From Dunaliella salina (taxonomy: Eukaryota > Chlorophyta > Chlorophyceae > Chlamydomonadales > Dunaliellaceae): a DNA stretch of 22,593 bases. Position numbers and translations under genes: made by a program. Shown here piece by piece: positions 9,411 to 18,529 of the stretch; positions within the stretch are counted from its first letter, which is position 1, and each line of letters opens with the position of its first letter. The DNA is taken from positions 340,132 to 362,724 of the forward strand of contig MU069942.1 of assembly GCA_002284615.2 (NCBI GenBank), read 5' to 3'. The notes beneath the pieces were generated by a model that was given only the letters and a program-made list of their open reading frames with translations, was not told where the DNA came from and made no database searches.

Positions 9411-10018
9411 AGTCTCCGGGAGTGGGTAAGAAAAAGCTTCAAAGCTTGAGAAAGAGGTTACCAAGCTTCAATCTACCGAACCACGGAGAATATGCGCAAG
9501 GAGCATGCCAAAAATGCCTGATTTTGGGCCTCAGATAGCCCCCTCTGCCAAATCACCAGTCTAGTGGATGGTCCAGAAAAGAGATATGGAAGTGAAAAGT
9601 TGGGTTCATGCAGCAGCCAAAAAGGGGATTCAAGCTCTGTGACTGGCTCTTTTCAAACCTGAGCTAGAAAGGCTCCCAGGGCTACTAATTCCTCGCCAAA
9701 AAAGAGCCATCCATGGAGGCCCTGAGCAGGGAGAATGCAAAGGACAGGCAATTTGAGGCCTCGCATACTCCCCTCTGATAGTTAACAAGCATTTTGCATG
9801 CATGAGTGCTGCAGATCCAGCAGAGAGCCATAAATTGATCAGCATGTCCGGCAGCACCAACAATTGGATTGGGCTCCGCTGTGTGCAGGACAAATTCCCG
9901 TACTTCCCTGATGCCTTTTTTTCACATCCTTTTTGTCACATCTTGGGGTGCAATCCTCGCTGCCTGTGCCGCGATACCAGTGTTGAACTGGAGTCCTCGA
10001 GCTTGGCACTGACCTCTC

Positions 10019-10021
<3 letters not shown>
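9411..10021. other. Upstream flank of the 10-14.6 kb gene; possible earlier exon
   Basis: A plus-strand frame is open from about 9802 into the GT repeat and reads CRDTSVELESSSLALTSLR just before it. The Ser-rich end would suit the downstream protein, and CGT|GTGTGT at 10024/10025 could be a phase-0 donor. Possible acceptors are GCTGCAG (ending about 9811) and TGTGCAG (ending about 9889). I cannot decide the exon borders and see no start codon or promoter I would defend. Confidence 0.3.

Positions 10022-10091
<70 letters not shown>
10022..10091. repeat. GT microsatellite, possibly nearly a whole intron
   Basis: About 35 uninterrupted GT units are followed at once by TACAG|ACA, the acceptor of the next exon. 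If the donor is at the start of the run, the intron would be about 71 nt and consist almost only of GT. The frame also stays open through it, as a Val-Cys repeat. Confidence 0.95.
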
Positions 10092-10093
<2 letters not shown>

Positions 10094-10095
10094 AG

Positions 10096-10326
10096 ACAAG
10101 CCCGCAGGTGAAGTGCTCTTTCCCTGGCTTTGACGATGTGGAGCAGCCAGCCTCAAGTCCATCTGCCGAACTGCCGGGCCCACTGAAGCACAGCCCCTCG
10201 GCAAGAAGCTTGCAGAGGCGCCCCTCAGCGCTCAGCACCTCCCTCCGTGCTCAGCTCAGACGGACTCCTGAGGCAGAGCACAACTCAGGAAGCCGTGCTA
10301 GCCTGAGATGGGGATCAGCTCTGCAG
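10096..10326 (+). CDS. Exon of an unknown low-complexity protein (first resolved exon)
   Basis: This exon has 77 codons, from GTACAG|ACA to CTGCAG|GTGTGA, with both borders in phase 0. The peptide starts TSPQVKCSFPGFDDVEQP and continues Ser/Pro/Arg-rich (KHSPSARSLQRRPSALSTSL, LRRTPEAEHNSGSRAS). Several R-x-x-S and S-P pairs suggest a phosphorylated, disordered region, which is inference. No enzyme motif is visible. It joins in frame to the exon at 11790 (..WGSALQ | AVLSAQ..), and the same Q|A type of junction recurs at the next intron. An in-frame stop soon after 10326 supports the donor. Upstream exons are unresolved, so the protein's N-terminus is missing. Confidence 0.62.
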
Positions 10327-11789
10327 GTGTGACCTATCAGGGGGCCCCTGAGTGTGGGGTTTGTGTGTGAGGATGCAAAAAAAAAAGGAACTGGGCAGCA
10401 TGCAGGTTCTGAAGGCACTTGGTGTTCAGAGTGTGACAACTTTGTGTCCGTAGTGTGTTGTATGGCCCTAGTATTTGCTTGAAGTTGCTTGCGCCAGCAC
10501 TCTGGAAAAGCTGAATTGCTGTCATAAGGCTGGAGGACATACAAAAGTGTATTACTTGGAAATGAATTTCGGGGAGCTTGGGGGCCTTTCTTAGGCTCTT
10601 CATCTAAGTGCTGAAAGCAATACAGTGATGTACTGTACTGTTTTGCTCTTGGGTACCGAGGGAACAACACTTTGTGGTACAGGCTTACTCGGCAAACTCT
10701 CGATGGTGCTGAGGCTAGAACCGGGGGGGTGGCGTAGCTGGAAAAATCCAACTCACTTCTGCAGAAGATACAAGCTTGACTCGCAGCATGTTCATACAGG
10801 AGGTTTTGGCAACAGATGTTGATGGTTTTGCAAATTCCCTGAGTTCAGCTGCCACAGATTGTTTTAGATCCCAGCCACGTACCAGCATAGCGAGCAGAGA
10901 GAATGGTCTTATACCTTCGAGCTGGTGCAATGAGGAGCTGAGCGTCAATGCCTTACCCTTCTGCTTTGCATGGATCTGTGGTCTCTGGTGCATGGCCTTT
11001 GGGTTTGTATGCCTGTGGGGGAAATGTGATGGCAATGGCTGGCAGCTGGCATGGCTTGCTCACAGCAGTTTCTCGCTGAATGCATGCTGCGCAACAACTG
11101 TAGTGCAGGACAATGTGTGTACACTTGCATGTACTTCTGTGCATGGTTTGGAATCGTTTAAGATTTGTGTCTCTCAGGTTTATCTGAAGAATCCAACGGA
11201 TTTGAAGGGCTGCCTGAGCCGTTTTTCCCACCACTGCTTGCAACGCATCCCCTGTTCATCCCTCAGATATACTCTAAGACCATGTGAAACACCTCACATT
11301 TTCCTGGGCACCCATTTCCTGGATTTATTGTGACGCTGGCTTAGCAATAAGCAGAAACTGAACCTTTGATTGTCAAGATCAGAGACCTAAATTATTTTGT
11401 TAGCATCTAGGGTTTGTAATGTGGTTGTCGCGCCGCTACCTGAAGCATGGGTGGGAAGTGCGACAAAGTGGGTTGTTGGCTTAGCAGTATTTTTTGACCT
11501 GTGTTGCTTGCAAGCTTCTGGCCCACGCTTGTGTAGGCCTCACGGAACAAGACAAAGAAAGGCCCTGACATCCACCCTAATCAATTGCAGCCTGGTGGAA
11601 ACATCTCATTTATGAACCATCAAACCATCAAACCATCAAATTGATTACATGTAAAAAAATTGACTGACTGATATTATTTAGAGAATTTATTAAAAACTCA
11701 ATTTGAAAATGATTTTGTTGTTGTCTTTATTCCCTAATCATTAAGAATGGTCTGGACAGCACTATTCCTGCTGCACTGAACCCATGCAG
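10327..11789 (+). other. Intron, about 1.46 kb
   Basis: The borders are CAG|GTGTGA and CCCATGCAG|G, in phase 0 on both sides. A 185-codon Cys-rich frame (10776-11333) lies inside it. It has no recognisable domain or repeat and may be chance, although an unrecognised alternative exon cannot be excluded. A 9-bp tandem repeat, ACCATCAAA three times, is at about 11616-11642. Confidence 0.6.
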
Positions 11790-12569
11790 GCAGTGCTTTC
11801 AGCGCAGCGAGAGTCATCAACAACAACAACACCGTCCCGCTTCAGCAACCGCATGAGTGAGCAACCTGGAGGGCATCATTTGTATCCCCGGAATCACAAG
11901 GTCACCTCTGCGCGCGATGGCCTTGATAACACACCCCCATCTGACGATGGCTCTGACGAGGCAGAGTTGGGCGATGATGACGTGGTGCACGGCACCTTGC
12001 AGCGTGTGCAATCTGTTCTGGGTGTCCGGCCTGAAAAAGTGGCACGGGCCATGCAAAAGAGGGGATTGAACCCAGAGGAAGAAGAAGAGCAAGAGCAGGC
12101 GCAGAGGGAGCAAGCGCAGCAGAGGGAGCGAGCGATGCTGCGCACCCTGCTCCAAGGGGGCGTTTCCAGGTCAAGGAAATGGGCTCGGTCTGAATCCTCC
12201 CACCAGGAGGACGTGTCTGTCACCCAACCATCGGCATCCCCGCTCACGGCAGCATCCCACAGCACCTCGCCTCCGTCTGCAGCCCCTGCAAAGCTCTCTG
12301 GTGGCCCAGTGTGTGAAGGGGGCATGGGATCTGAGGATTTTGCGGATGGTTTCAGCTGTGCACTCAGTGGCCAGGATGAGACCCTGCCTCCTGCTGGCTG
12401 TGTGTTGAGCAGCCGCGCGAGCTCGTCAGGGTGGACACAGCAGCAGGAGCAGCAGCAGCAGCAGCAGGAGCAGCAGGGTCCCTATCAGCTGTCTTCCTCT
12501 GCTGCTACTAATGTGTGGAGACTGGTCACTGAAGCTGAGGAGTGCGTGGCTATGCTGGGTCAACTCCAG
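11790..12569 (+). CDS. Second resolved exon: acidic and polyQ region
   Basis: The exon is 260 codons long, with phase-0 borders CATGCAG|GCA and CTCCAG|GTGAGA. In order, the peptide has a Thr/Ser-rich start, an acidic patch (DDGSDEAELGDDDVV), a likely helix (TLQRVQSVLGVRPEKVARAM), a charged EEEEEQEQAQREQAQQRERA segment that looks coiled-coil or single-helix, a Ser/Pro/Ala-rich linker, a polyQ tract (codons around 12439-12477) and a final helix (TEAEECVAMLGQLQ) that runs across the splice junction into ATSQHLQAWARSIQALLQRN. The ATG at 11784 is inside the preceding acceptor, so it need not be the start. I do not recognise the family. Absence of stops across 780 nt and use of CAG for Gln support coding. 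Confidence 0.7.
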
Positions 12570-13040
12570 GTGAGACCAGCAGGGAGGGTACATAATGCAG
12601 ACAGCTGCATGTTAATCTGCTCAGCATGTACCAGTGCAAAGCAGCCCTTCAGCTATCTCCCTCCACGCCTTATGTCACCTGATATTTGCTACAAATCCAT
12701 TCATACATGGCTGCACACAGTTGATTGGTTCAGATGTTGCTGCTCACACTTGACCTATTCAGACATTGATGCACACAGCCAGGAGCCTGGTTGTGCCTGC
12801 CTCTGGACTTCTCTTTGCGCATTCACCTGTTTAGCCACTCTATCCACCTCTCCATTGGAAGCATCAAGACTTCACTCAACATGTTTCAGTCCGTGATGCC
12901 TACTTGCATGCTGCTTCATGACCTTGTTGGACCATGTGTGGCTTCTGCATGCAGGTGGCTTCACAGCATGCTGCTTTATGACTGCATTACAATTTTTGGC
13001 GTCGTGACCTTGTCGGACCATGTATGGCTTCTGCATGCAG
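12570..13040 (+). other. Intron, 471 nt, with a duplicated 3' splice region
   Basis: The borders are CAG|GTGAGA and TGCATGCAG|GCAACC, in phase 0. A second near-identical acceptor (GGACCATGTGTGGCTTCTGC then ATGCAG|G) ends at about 12954. Using it would enter GTGGCTTCACAGCATGCTGC and reach an in-frame TGA within nine codons. Confidence 0.65.
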
Positions 13041-13520
13041 GCAACCTCGCAACACCTTCAAGCCTGGGCCCGCTCCATCCAAGCCCTGCTGCAGCGCAAC
13101 AAAGCCTCAGCAGCAGCAGCAGCAGCAGCAGGAGTAGCAGCGACGGCAGCAAATTCTCCTCCTCTGCAGGGGCCCCCTTCTCTGCACCAGCACGCCCCAG
13201 ATGAGTTCCCTCTTCCTTTCATTCCCAGCGTCGCCCATTCCTTGCCTCCTCCCCATGCGCCATCTTCTTCACCACTTCCATTGCCAAGCCATCCCTTCCT
13301 GAGCATTGCGTCCCATTCCTTGCCTCCTCCCCATGCGCCATCTTCTTTACCACTTCCATTGCCAAGCCATCCCTTCCTGAGCATCAACCACTCTGTGGAC
13401 CTTCACCCCTGCACGCCGCCAGCACTGCCTGCTGCAAGTGTCTCAGAGCTGCCAGCGCGCCCCCTCCAGAAGGTTTTTTGGCCACAGGAAAAGAAGCGGG
13501 TCAGTGGACCCAAGCAAGGT

Positions 13521-13553
<33 letters not shown>

Positions 13554-14618
13554 TACCATCACGTCAGCCAACACGAAGTCTCATTAGACCAGCAGCAGCC
13601 GCAGCAGGCGCCGCAACACTCTGCTAGCCCGCGCAACAGCTGGGAGCACAGTGGCCACTTCCAGCCTCACCTGCGGTCCAGCATCTCTTACTCAATGTGT
13701 GACAGCTTACCAGGCCAGAACCACAGGGGCCTGCTCCAGCCTTACACCCCAGGCCAGGGCCACAGTGGCCAACTTCAGCCTCACCTGCGGTCCAGCATAT
13801 CTCGCTCAATGCGCGACAGCTTTTCAAGCCAGGACAACAGTGGCGGCCAACTCCAGCCTCACTTCTCAGGCCAGGATCACAGTGGTTTCCCAGGCCATGA
13901 TCACAGTGGCCAGCTCCAGCCTTACCTCCAGTCCAGCATCTCCTGCTCAGCGCGTGACAGCTTCCCTGGCAGGCATCACCGTGGGCAGCTCCAGACTGAC
14001 TTCCCAGGCCAGGGCCACAGTGGCCCGCTCCAGCCTCGCTTCCGGTCCAGCATCTCTGGCCCAGCCAAATGGGCTTCGCAACGCAAGGGAAGGGGATTGA
14101 CTAAGCGCGTCAGCTTTTCCGTCACCCCGGCTGAACCACCGCTTCCATGCAGGGGCAGCGAGCCGTGCCCTGTCGCAAGCAGCAATGAAGTCGTGCCCTT
14201 TGATTGTGAGTTGGCACCACCACCACCAACGTCAGACAGGCAAGAGCAGAGTGATGAGGCTGGCATGCCTGAACAAGGTCCTGCGATGCCTTCCCCCGAC
14301 AGAGCAGCACACACACCGCCAGATGCAGCTGCTCTGGTGTCATCGCCTGTTGTGCCCTATATCCAATTAGGCAATCCCTTGGACACCAACGAATGGACTC
14401 AGCGCATGGACACTGCAAACGGGCACAGCAAGTGGACACCGTCCGAGGGCGAGGTCTCACCCCCCACGGCCCATCCGCCAAAATTGCCCAGTAGGTCGAG
14501 GTCGATGCCGATGCTGCAGCTGCCCCCGACAATCCTGGATGCCGATGAAGGAGTTGAGGCCCAGCAGGACATTCCAGGCACATCAGTTGAGGCACATCAG
14601 TTGAGGCACATCAGTTGA
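13041..14618 (+). CDS. Last exon: polyA, polyQ, Pro-rich and 38-residue repeats, KRVSF motif
   Basis: This is a 525-codon exon ending at TGA (14616-14618). In order: a helix continuing from the previous exon (HLQAWARSIQALLQRN), a polyAla stretch, two 26-residue proline-rich units (13234-13389), an eight-Gln tract (about 13529-13551), a domain of four 38-residue units (13651-14060; core QPHLRSSIS.S.RDSFPGQ), then TKRVSFSVTP at 14100-14129, a Pro-rich acidic stretch and a short C-terminal repeat VEAQQDIPGTS. KRVSF (14103-14117) fits the [RK]VxF docking motif for protein phosphatase 1; whether it functions so is inference. No catalytic domain is visible. The product may be a scaffold or regulatory protein. 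The first TGTAA downstream is at 15557. Confidence 0.72.
13234..13389 (+). repeat. 78-bp coding tandem repeat, two copies
   Basis: Copies start at 13234 and 13312 and are nearly identical. Each encodes a 26-residue unit containing SHSLPPPHAPSS and LPLPLPSHPFLSI. The near-identity implies a recent duplication that kept the frame. Confidence 0.93.
13651..14060 (+). repeat. 114-bp coding tandem repeats, four units
   Basis: GTGGCC anchors occur at 13651, 13765, 13906 and 14020, giving periods of 114, 141 and 114 bp. All are multiples of three, and the long unit carries one extra 27-bp block (GQDHSGFPG-like). The units encode SG.LQPHLRSSIS.SMRDSF variants. The last is truncated and runs into the basic segment before KRVSF. 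Confidence 0.85.
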
Positions 14619-14666
14619 GGCACATCAGTTGAGGCCCAGCAGGACATTCCAGGCACATCAGCCTGA
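14553..14666 (+). repeat. 14-bp minisatellite inside a 33-bp repeat at the stop codon
   Basis: GGCACATCAGTTGA occurs four times (14577-14632). The block GTTGAGGCCCAGCAGGACAT and its continuation occur at 14553 and again at 14628, an offset of 75 bp. The annotated TGA is the last three bases of the third 14-bp unit. Past it, the original frame resumes and ends at another TGA (14664-14666). Confidence 0.93.
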
Positions 14667-15556
14667 CCAGCAAGCAACCCATGCCCCACTGCCTTGCTAG
14701 TACATGAACATCACAACAAAGATGCGTCAAACCGGCTGCTATGTTTTCCACAAGTCTCCAACAGGTTCCAGCCCCTGGCCCTTGCCTGCACGCGGCTGGT
14801 GATCTGTGCCTGTGTGGCGCACCATTTGTCACTTGTCACATTCAATATTGATGGAGTTGCAAAGAGAAGGTCTTGTGCAAAGCAACGACTGGTTAGTGGT
14901 ACAGGCATGTGGGTGGGCGTGCATGCGGGTGTGTGGGTGTGTGGGTGTGTGATTGTAGGGGCATGGGTGCCGATGTGTAGGGGTTGGTGTGGCTGGGTGG
15001 GTGGGTGCGCGCGAACGTACGTGTGTGCATGCGTGCGTGCGCTTGCAAAGATTCAAAATCAGCAGCAAGGGTATCCATTCCTGTAGGAACAACAGGAAAG
15101 GAAAACATCCAAGTCCACAGGCCACAAGCCATGTGCATCTGTTCCTGCATTGTTGTTTTCGTGCTTAAAAGGTTCTGTCTAAGTCTGTGCCCTCTGGACA
15201 ATCCTGTCATTTGCACAACACCATGAGCATCAATTTCTTGGCATGCGCGCTCTGCTGAGGGCTTTTTTAATGTAGAATGCAGGCTTTTAAGCTGCGAAGC
15301 TGGCTGCTCTACGGCAGGTTACAAACTCCTGCCATTTCATTCACCAGAATGGAAAGTAGCTGGATGGAAAGCGAAATATCCTCTTAAGGAGGAGGCTGTC
15401 ATACAAAAGCAAGCATGAATGTCAGGTTTTTTGTACTTTGCTGCACGACAATGGTGCACTTGGGGTGCTCAGCGCACCAGCCGGTGATTGAGGGTGTCTT
15501 CACAGCTTTGTTAAATGTTGGGCAAAAAATGGCAAGGAGCTGAGAGACCCAAAACT
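14667..15556 (+). other. Probable 3' untranslated region
   Basis: No recognisable coding sequence follows the stop. A T/G-rich low-complexity stretch (about 14909-15045, GTGTGGG-type) lies within it. Length of nearly 0.9 kb to the first TGTAA is long but not unusual for green algal 3' UTRs. Confidence 0.45.
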
Positions 15557-15561
15557 TGTAA
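15557..15561 (+). terminator. Candidate polyadenylation signal TGTAA
   Basis: TGTAA is the usual poly(A) signal of chlorophycean algae, and this is the first plus-strand occurrence I see after the stop at 14618. A pentamer is weak evidence on its own. Confidence 0.35.
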
Positions 15562-16818
15562 GGACCCTATGTGCTTCGAAGGGTTTAATGGAATGCGTGT
15601 TGAAAGCACAACAAGCGAGTGTCGCACTGAGTAATTGCATGCAAGTTACCAGCTGTAGTTGGGCAACCTGCAAAAGGTAGCTTATGGTCACTGCATTCCT
15701 CAATTGAACCTTGCATGGCATCTTTGGACGTACATCTGTTGAAATTGCCTCAGAATAGTCGGACATTGTCGGTATTCCATGTACTTCACCACCAAGTGCT
15801 TACAAGAAGGTCAAGCCATGCAAGCCTTGCATTTTAAAGGCTGGGAGGGACATACTGGAGGTATAGAGGTGTTTGGCATACAGTGATATTCTGATTTTGA
15901 ATGGATGCGAGGGAGATTAGACGCAATAGACCATCTTAAACATGATATCATGTTCACACATGATATCATGCGCAAGCACTGTGGTCTTTTGGATTTTGAT
16001 TGCACTACACTGATTTCATGAGGACAGATCGAAGGCTGATTTGCAACGATTTAGAGCTGCCACGAGGAGTACGCGATTAGATTGCATGTTTTGTTGCAGT
16101 ATCTTGCTATTTTGCGTTGCATATTTTAGAACATTGGATCATGCATTTTCCAACTTCAACCTAGGGAACAGTGCATGTTGCATGCGCTTGTTTGCTTTTT
16201 TGACTCCTTGCATGCTCCAGTATTCACATGCATTTGGATCCATGTATTCACACTTTTTGCTTGCTGTTTTTTCAACACTGTCTATCCTGGTTCGCAATTA
16301 AATTCATTCTGCTGTGTAGTGAACGCGTTTCATAATCTCTGTGTTTTCTTTTCTTGAGCTTCCTGCCTTGGATGCTTCTAACTTATTTCCAATCAGCATG
16401 GTCTCCTTCTGCTTGCATCCCTCTTGCAAACGTTGGACTCAATGGTCCCTTAGCTGTATAAACTTTTGCTGGTTGGGCGCCGCTTTCTGTGCATGTGTAG
16501 CTCATGCAAACGTCGGATTTAACATTCTTTACTTTTTTTCTACCAGTTGTTGAGTAGATATAAAGAAGTAAAAATCCGGGGCCCGCAATAGCTGCTGGGT
16601 GAGGACGTTTGGTGATGGAATCCCCTTGTGACAGCTCTGTATTTGATCGATATCTTAAGTTTTTCTTGTCAAAAAACTTTGACCTTTACTTTGGACTTGA
16701 CCCTAAATCTGTTTCATGCCATATTACATGTAAGACTCCAGACCAAAGACGCATTGCATCATAGCTGGACACCCCCCCCCCTTCCAAAATGCATTTTTTT
16801 GGAATTCTTCTAGCATAG
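15562..16818. other. AT-richer stretch without a supported gene
   Basis: Frames of 60-90 codons are Cys/Phe-rich, unrecognised and overlapping. Twin 12-bp palindromes lie at 15941-15970, and a C9-C10 run followed by a T7 run lies at about 16771-16800. Confidence 0.5.
15941..15970. repeat. Twin palindromes CATGATATCATG
   Basis: The perfect 12-bp palindrome occurs twice with a 6-bp gap (TTCACA), a period of 18 bp. Nothing nearby says what, if anything, binds it. Confidence 0.85.
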
Positions 16819-16907
16819 GTGGGCCGAAATCTTGGACACAATTTTGGGTCGCTTGATGTAGATGTCCATTGCACCAAGGTTAAACTGTCCAAGATTTAGG
16901 TCCGCAC
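16819..16907. repeat. 90-bp hairpin, possible mini-MITE or solo TIR pair
   Basis: The left arm GTGGGCCGAAATCTTGGACA (16819-16838) pairs with the right arm at 16886-16907, whose reverse complement is GTGCGGACCTAAATCTTGGA plus CA. About 18 positions match and the loop is about 47 nt. No clear target-site duplication is visible. Confidence 0.7.
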
Positions 16908-17269
16908 GTCTAATAGCTGCAGTGTGATCCTACTAATTGATCCCCAACCCTCCATTACTCACCAACCACTTCAATGTATTTGGTGAAAGAAAGAAAGAAA
17001 GCCTATGCTGAGCACAGCCCGCGTGCATTAAGGAAAGACCCAACAATCGGTGCTGAAACTGAGAGTGATTCCCACCAGACCAAGAAGGAAAGAAGCACGC
17101 AAGTCTACCCCAACAAGTTGGCCTCCACCTAGGACACCCTGACACAGCTGTCAAGAGGCCCCGCCCTGCAAACTCGAGACCTACTCCTTAGCCTCAAAGA
17201 AAGTTATCCAACATCTCAGCAAGGGCCCCCCTCTTGCACATGGGCCAGTTGTAGCCAGGAGGTGAGCAC
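16908..17269. other. Stretch without a supported gene
   Basis: Nothing is recognisable apart from a short GAAA repeat at about 16986-16999. It may be more decayed retroelement DNA, given the fragments to its right. Confidence 0.45.
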
Positions 17270-17440
17270 GCAGTTATGCCGACCCAAAGTGAGATCATTT
17301 CGCCTCTCGACCCAAACATTTACACATTTACAGATTTTAATGGGGGGACCTTTAGCCAGATTGTTCGACTGAGCTTGTTGTAGTGTTGCAAGAGGAATTC
17401 ATGCACAGCCTGGACACTAACTTGCTGTAAGGTAAGGTAA
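17270..17440 (-). pseudogene. Retroelement C-terminal scraps
   Basis: Read on the minus strand, 17440-17345 gives LQQVSVQAVHEFLLQHYNKL, which lines up with the YLQQVTLRLLLQFLSYHK part of the fragment at 17690-18060. 17325-17275 gives VWVERRNDLTLGRH, which resembles that fragment's beginning (RRSDLSLGRD). These are therefore non-contiguous pieces of the same kind of element, arranged one after the other. Stops and gaps show they are dead. Confidence 0.5.
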
Positions 17441-17689
17441 GGTTACATCGCTATATCCGCCTACAAGGGCAGCTGAGCGGAAACACAGACCTGGAACTAG
17501 ACAAGTCTTCAAAAAGATGCGTATAGAAATGTCAACTGTTGAGGAACATACGCTCAAAGTACCACATAAAGCAGAGGTTCTCCAAGTAAGCACTGAGAAA
17601 ATGGCTCAAGAAGTCTTAACCTGAATGCTCATATGTTTGACTCGAACCTCCAGATATTCAGAGATCAAGTGCAAGGAGAGAAATGGTCA

Positions 17690-18060
17690 GATGCAGATTT
17701 GCATGATGGCAAACATTTTCCTCGAAAATCCAAAACCCTATTGCAATGTTTTATGATATGAAAGGAACTGCAGCAACAACCTGAGAGTAACTTGCTGTAA
17801 ATAAGGTTGTTCCATTGAAAAAAAAACACCAGAGAAGCAATTGAACAGGTAAGCATACTTTCTCCTCAAATCACAAACAGCTGTGTTTCTGCACGTCAAA
17901 AGGGCATGAACTTCATCCTGATTCTCATCACAAGAGCAGCAGTCACATAAAAGAGAGTTTTGGGAATCCCAAGCCATTGTCTCCACCTTCAGTATGTGTG
18001 CCACCTTGCGTTTCTGCACGTCTCGACCCAAACTGAGATCACTCCGCCTCTTAGCACCTT
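17690..18060 (-). pseudogene. Non-LTR retrotransposon fragment with CCHC-type zinc finger
   Basis: The frame from about 18055 to 17741 reads RRSDLSLGRDVQKRKVAHIL, then the finger CDCCSCDENQDEVHALLTC, then DLRRKYAYLF. The spacing C-x2-C-...-H-x4-C with QDE before the His matches the finger that follows reverse transcriptase in a group of algal non-LTR elements, as I remember them. The frame then stops, and a shifted frame continues (GFGFSRKMFAIM). The same pattern recurs, degraded, at 19870-20500. No RT core is present here. Confidence 0.6.
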
Positions 18061-18369
18061 TCCCACCATGCCAGCTTCCAAGACCACTCCTGCACCAGCT
18101 TTCCTATAAGGGCCTTTGCTCCTACATGATTGAAATGCCAGCAAAAAGGGGGCTGGGCTTCTGAGAAAAGAACACACAAGCAAGGCCCACAAGGAAGGGC
18201 AAAAGGGAAGGGGCAAGGTCCACAAGGAAAGGACAAAGGGGAAGGAGCAAAGTTTATGAAGCAAGCACCTAACAGACAAAAGGCAAGCCTGACACCTCCT
18301 CTCTCTCTCCCTCTCTAAAGCCTGAAGAGGCGAAGGGAACGCTACTGCCCTCGGGCACATGTCTCAAGC

Positions 18370-18373
<4 letters not shown>
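18061..18373. other. Purine-rich stretch without a supported gene
   Basis: An AAGG/GGGAAGG-rich segment (about 18170-18260) precedes the CA repeat. Frames here are low-complexity and unrecognised. Confidence 0.45.
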
Positions 18374-18425
<52 letters not shown>

Positions 18426-18458
18426 CACACACACATACACATCACACACACACACACA
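18374..18458. repeat. CA dinucleotide microsatellite
   Basis: There are about 24 uninterrupted CA units, followed by interrupted CA blocks (AACC, ATACAC, ATC). It lies just downstream of the minus-strand reading frame and would read as Val-Cys repeats if translated. Confidence 0.96.
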
Positions 18459-18529
18459 AACCAAAGGACGCCAGCAAGAGACCACGCCTGGGGGACACTA
18501 CTGGAGCAAAACATAACCAGGTGAGACAA

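Noticed and set aside
9936..10238. Minus-strand Thr-His repeat ORFs over the GT run
   Set aside because: They are shadows of the microsatellite and of the plus-strand exon.
10776..11333. 185-codon Cys-rich ORF
   Set aside because: It lies inside a well-supported intron, and neither motif nor repeat supports it.
13058..13387. Minus-strand Gly/Trp-rich ORF
   Set aside because: Antisense shadow of the 78-bp proline-rich coding repeat.
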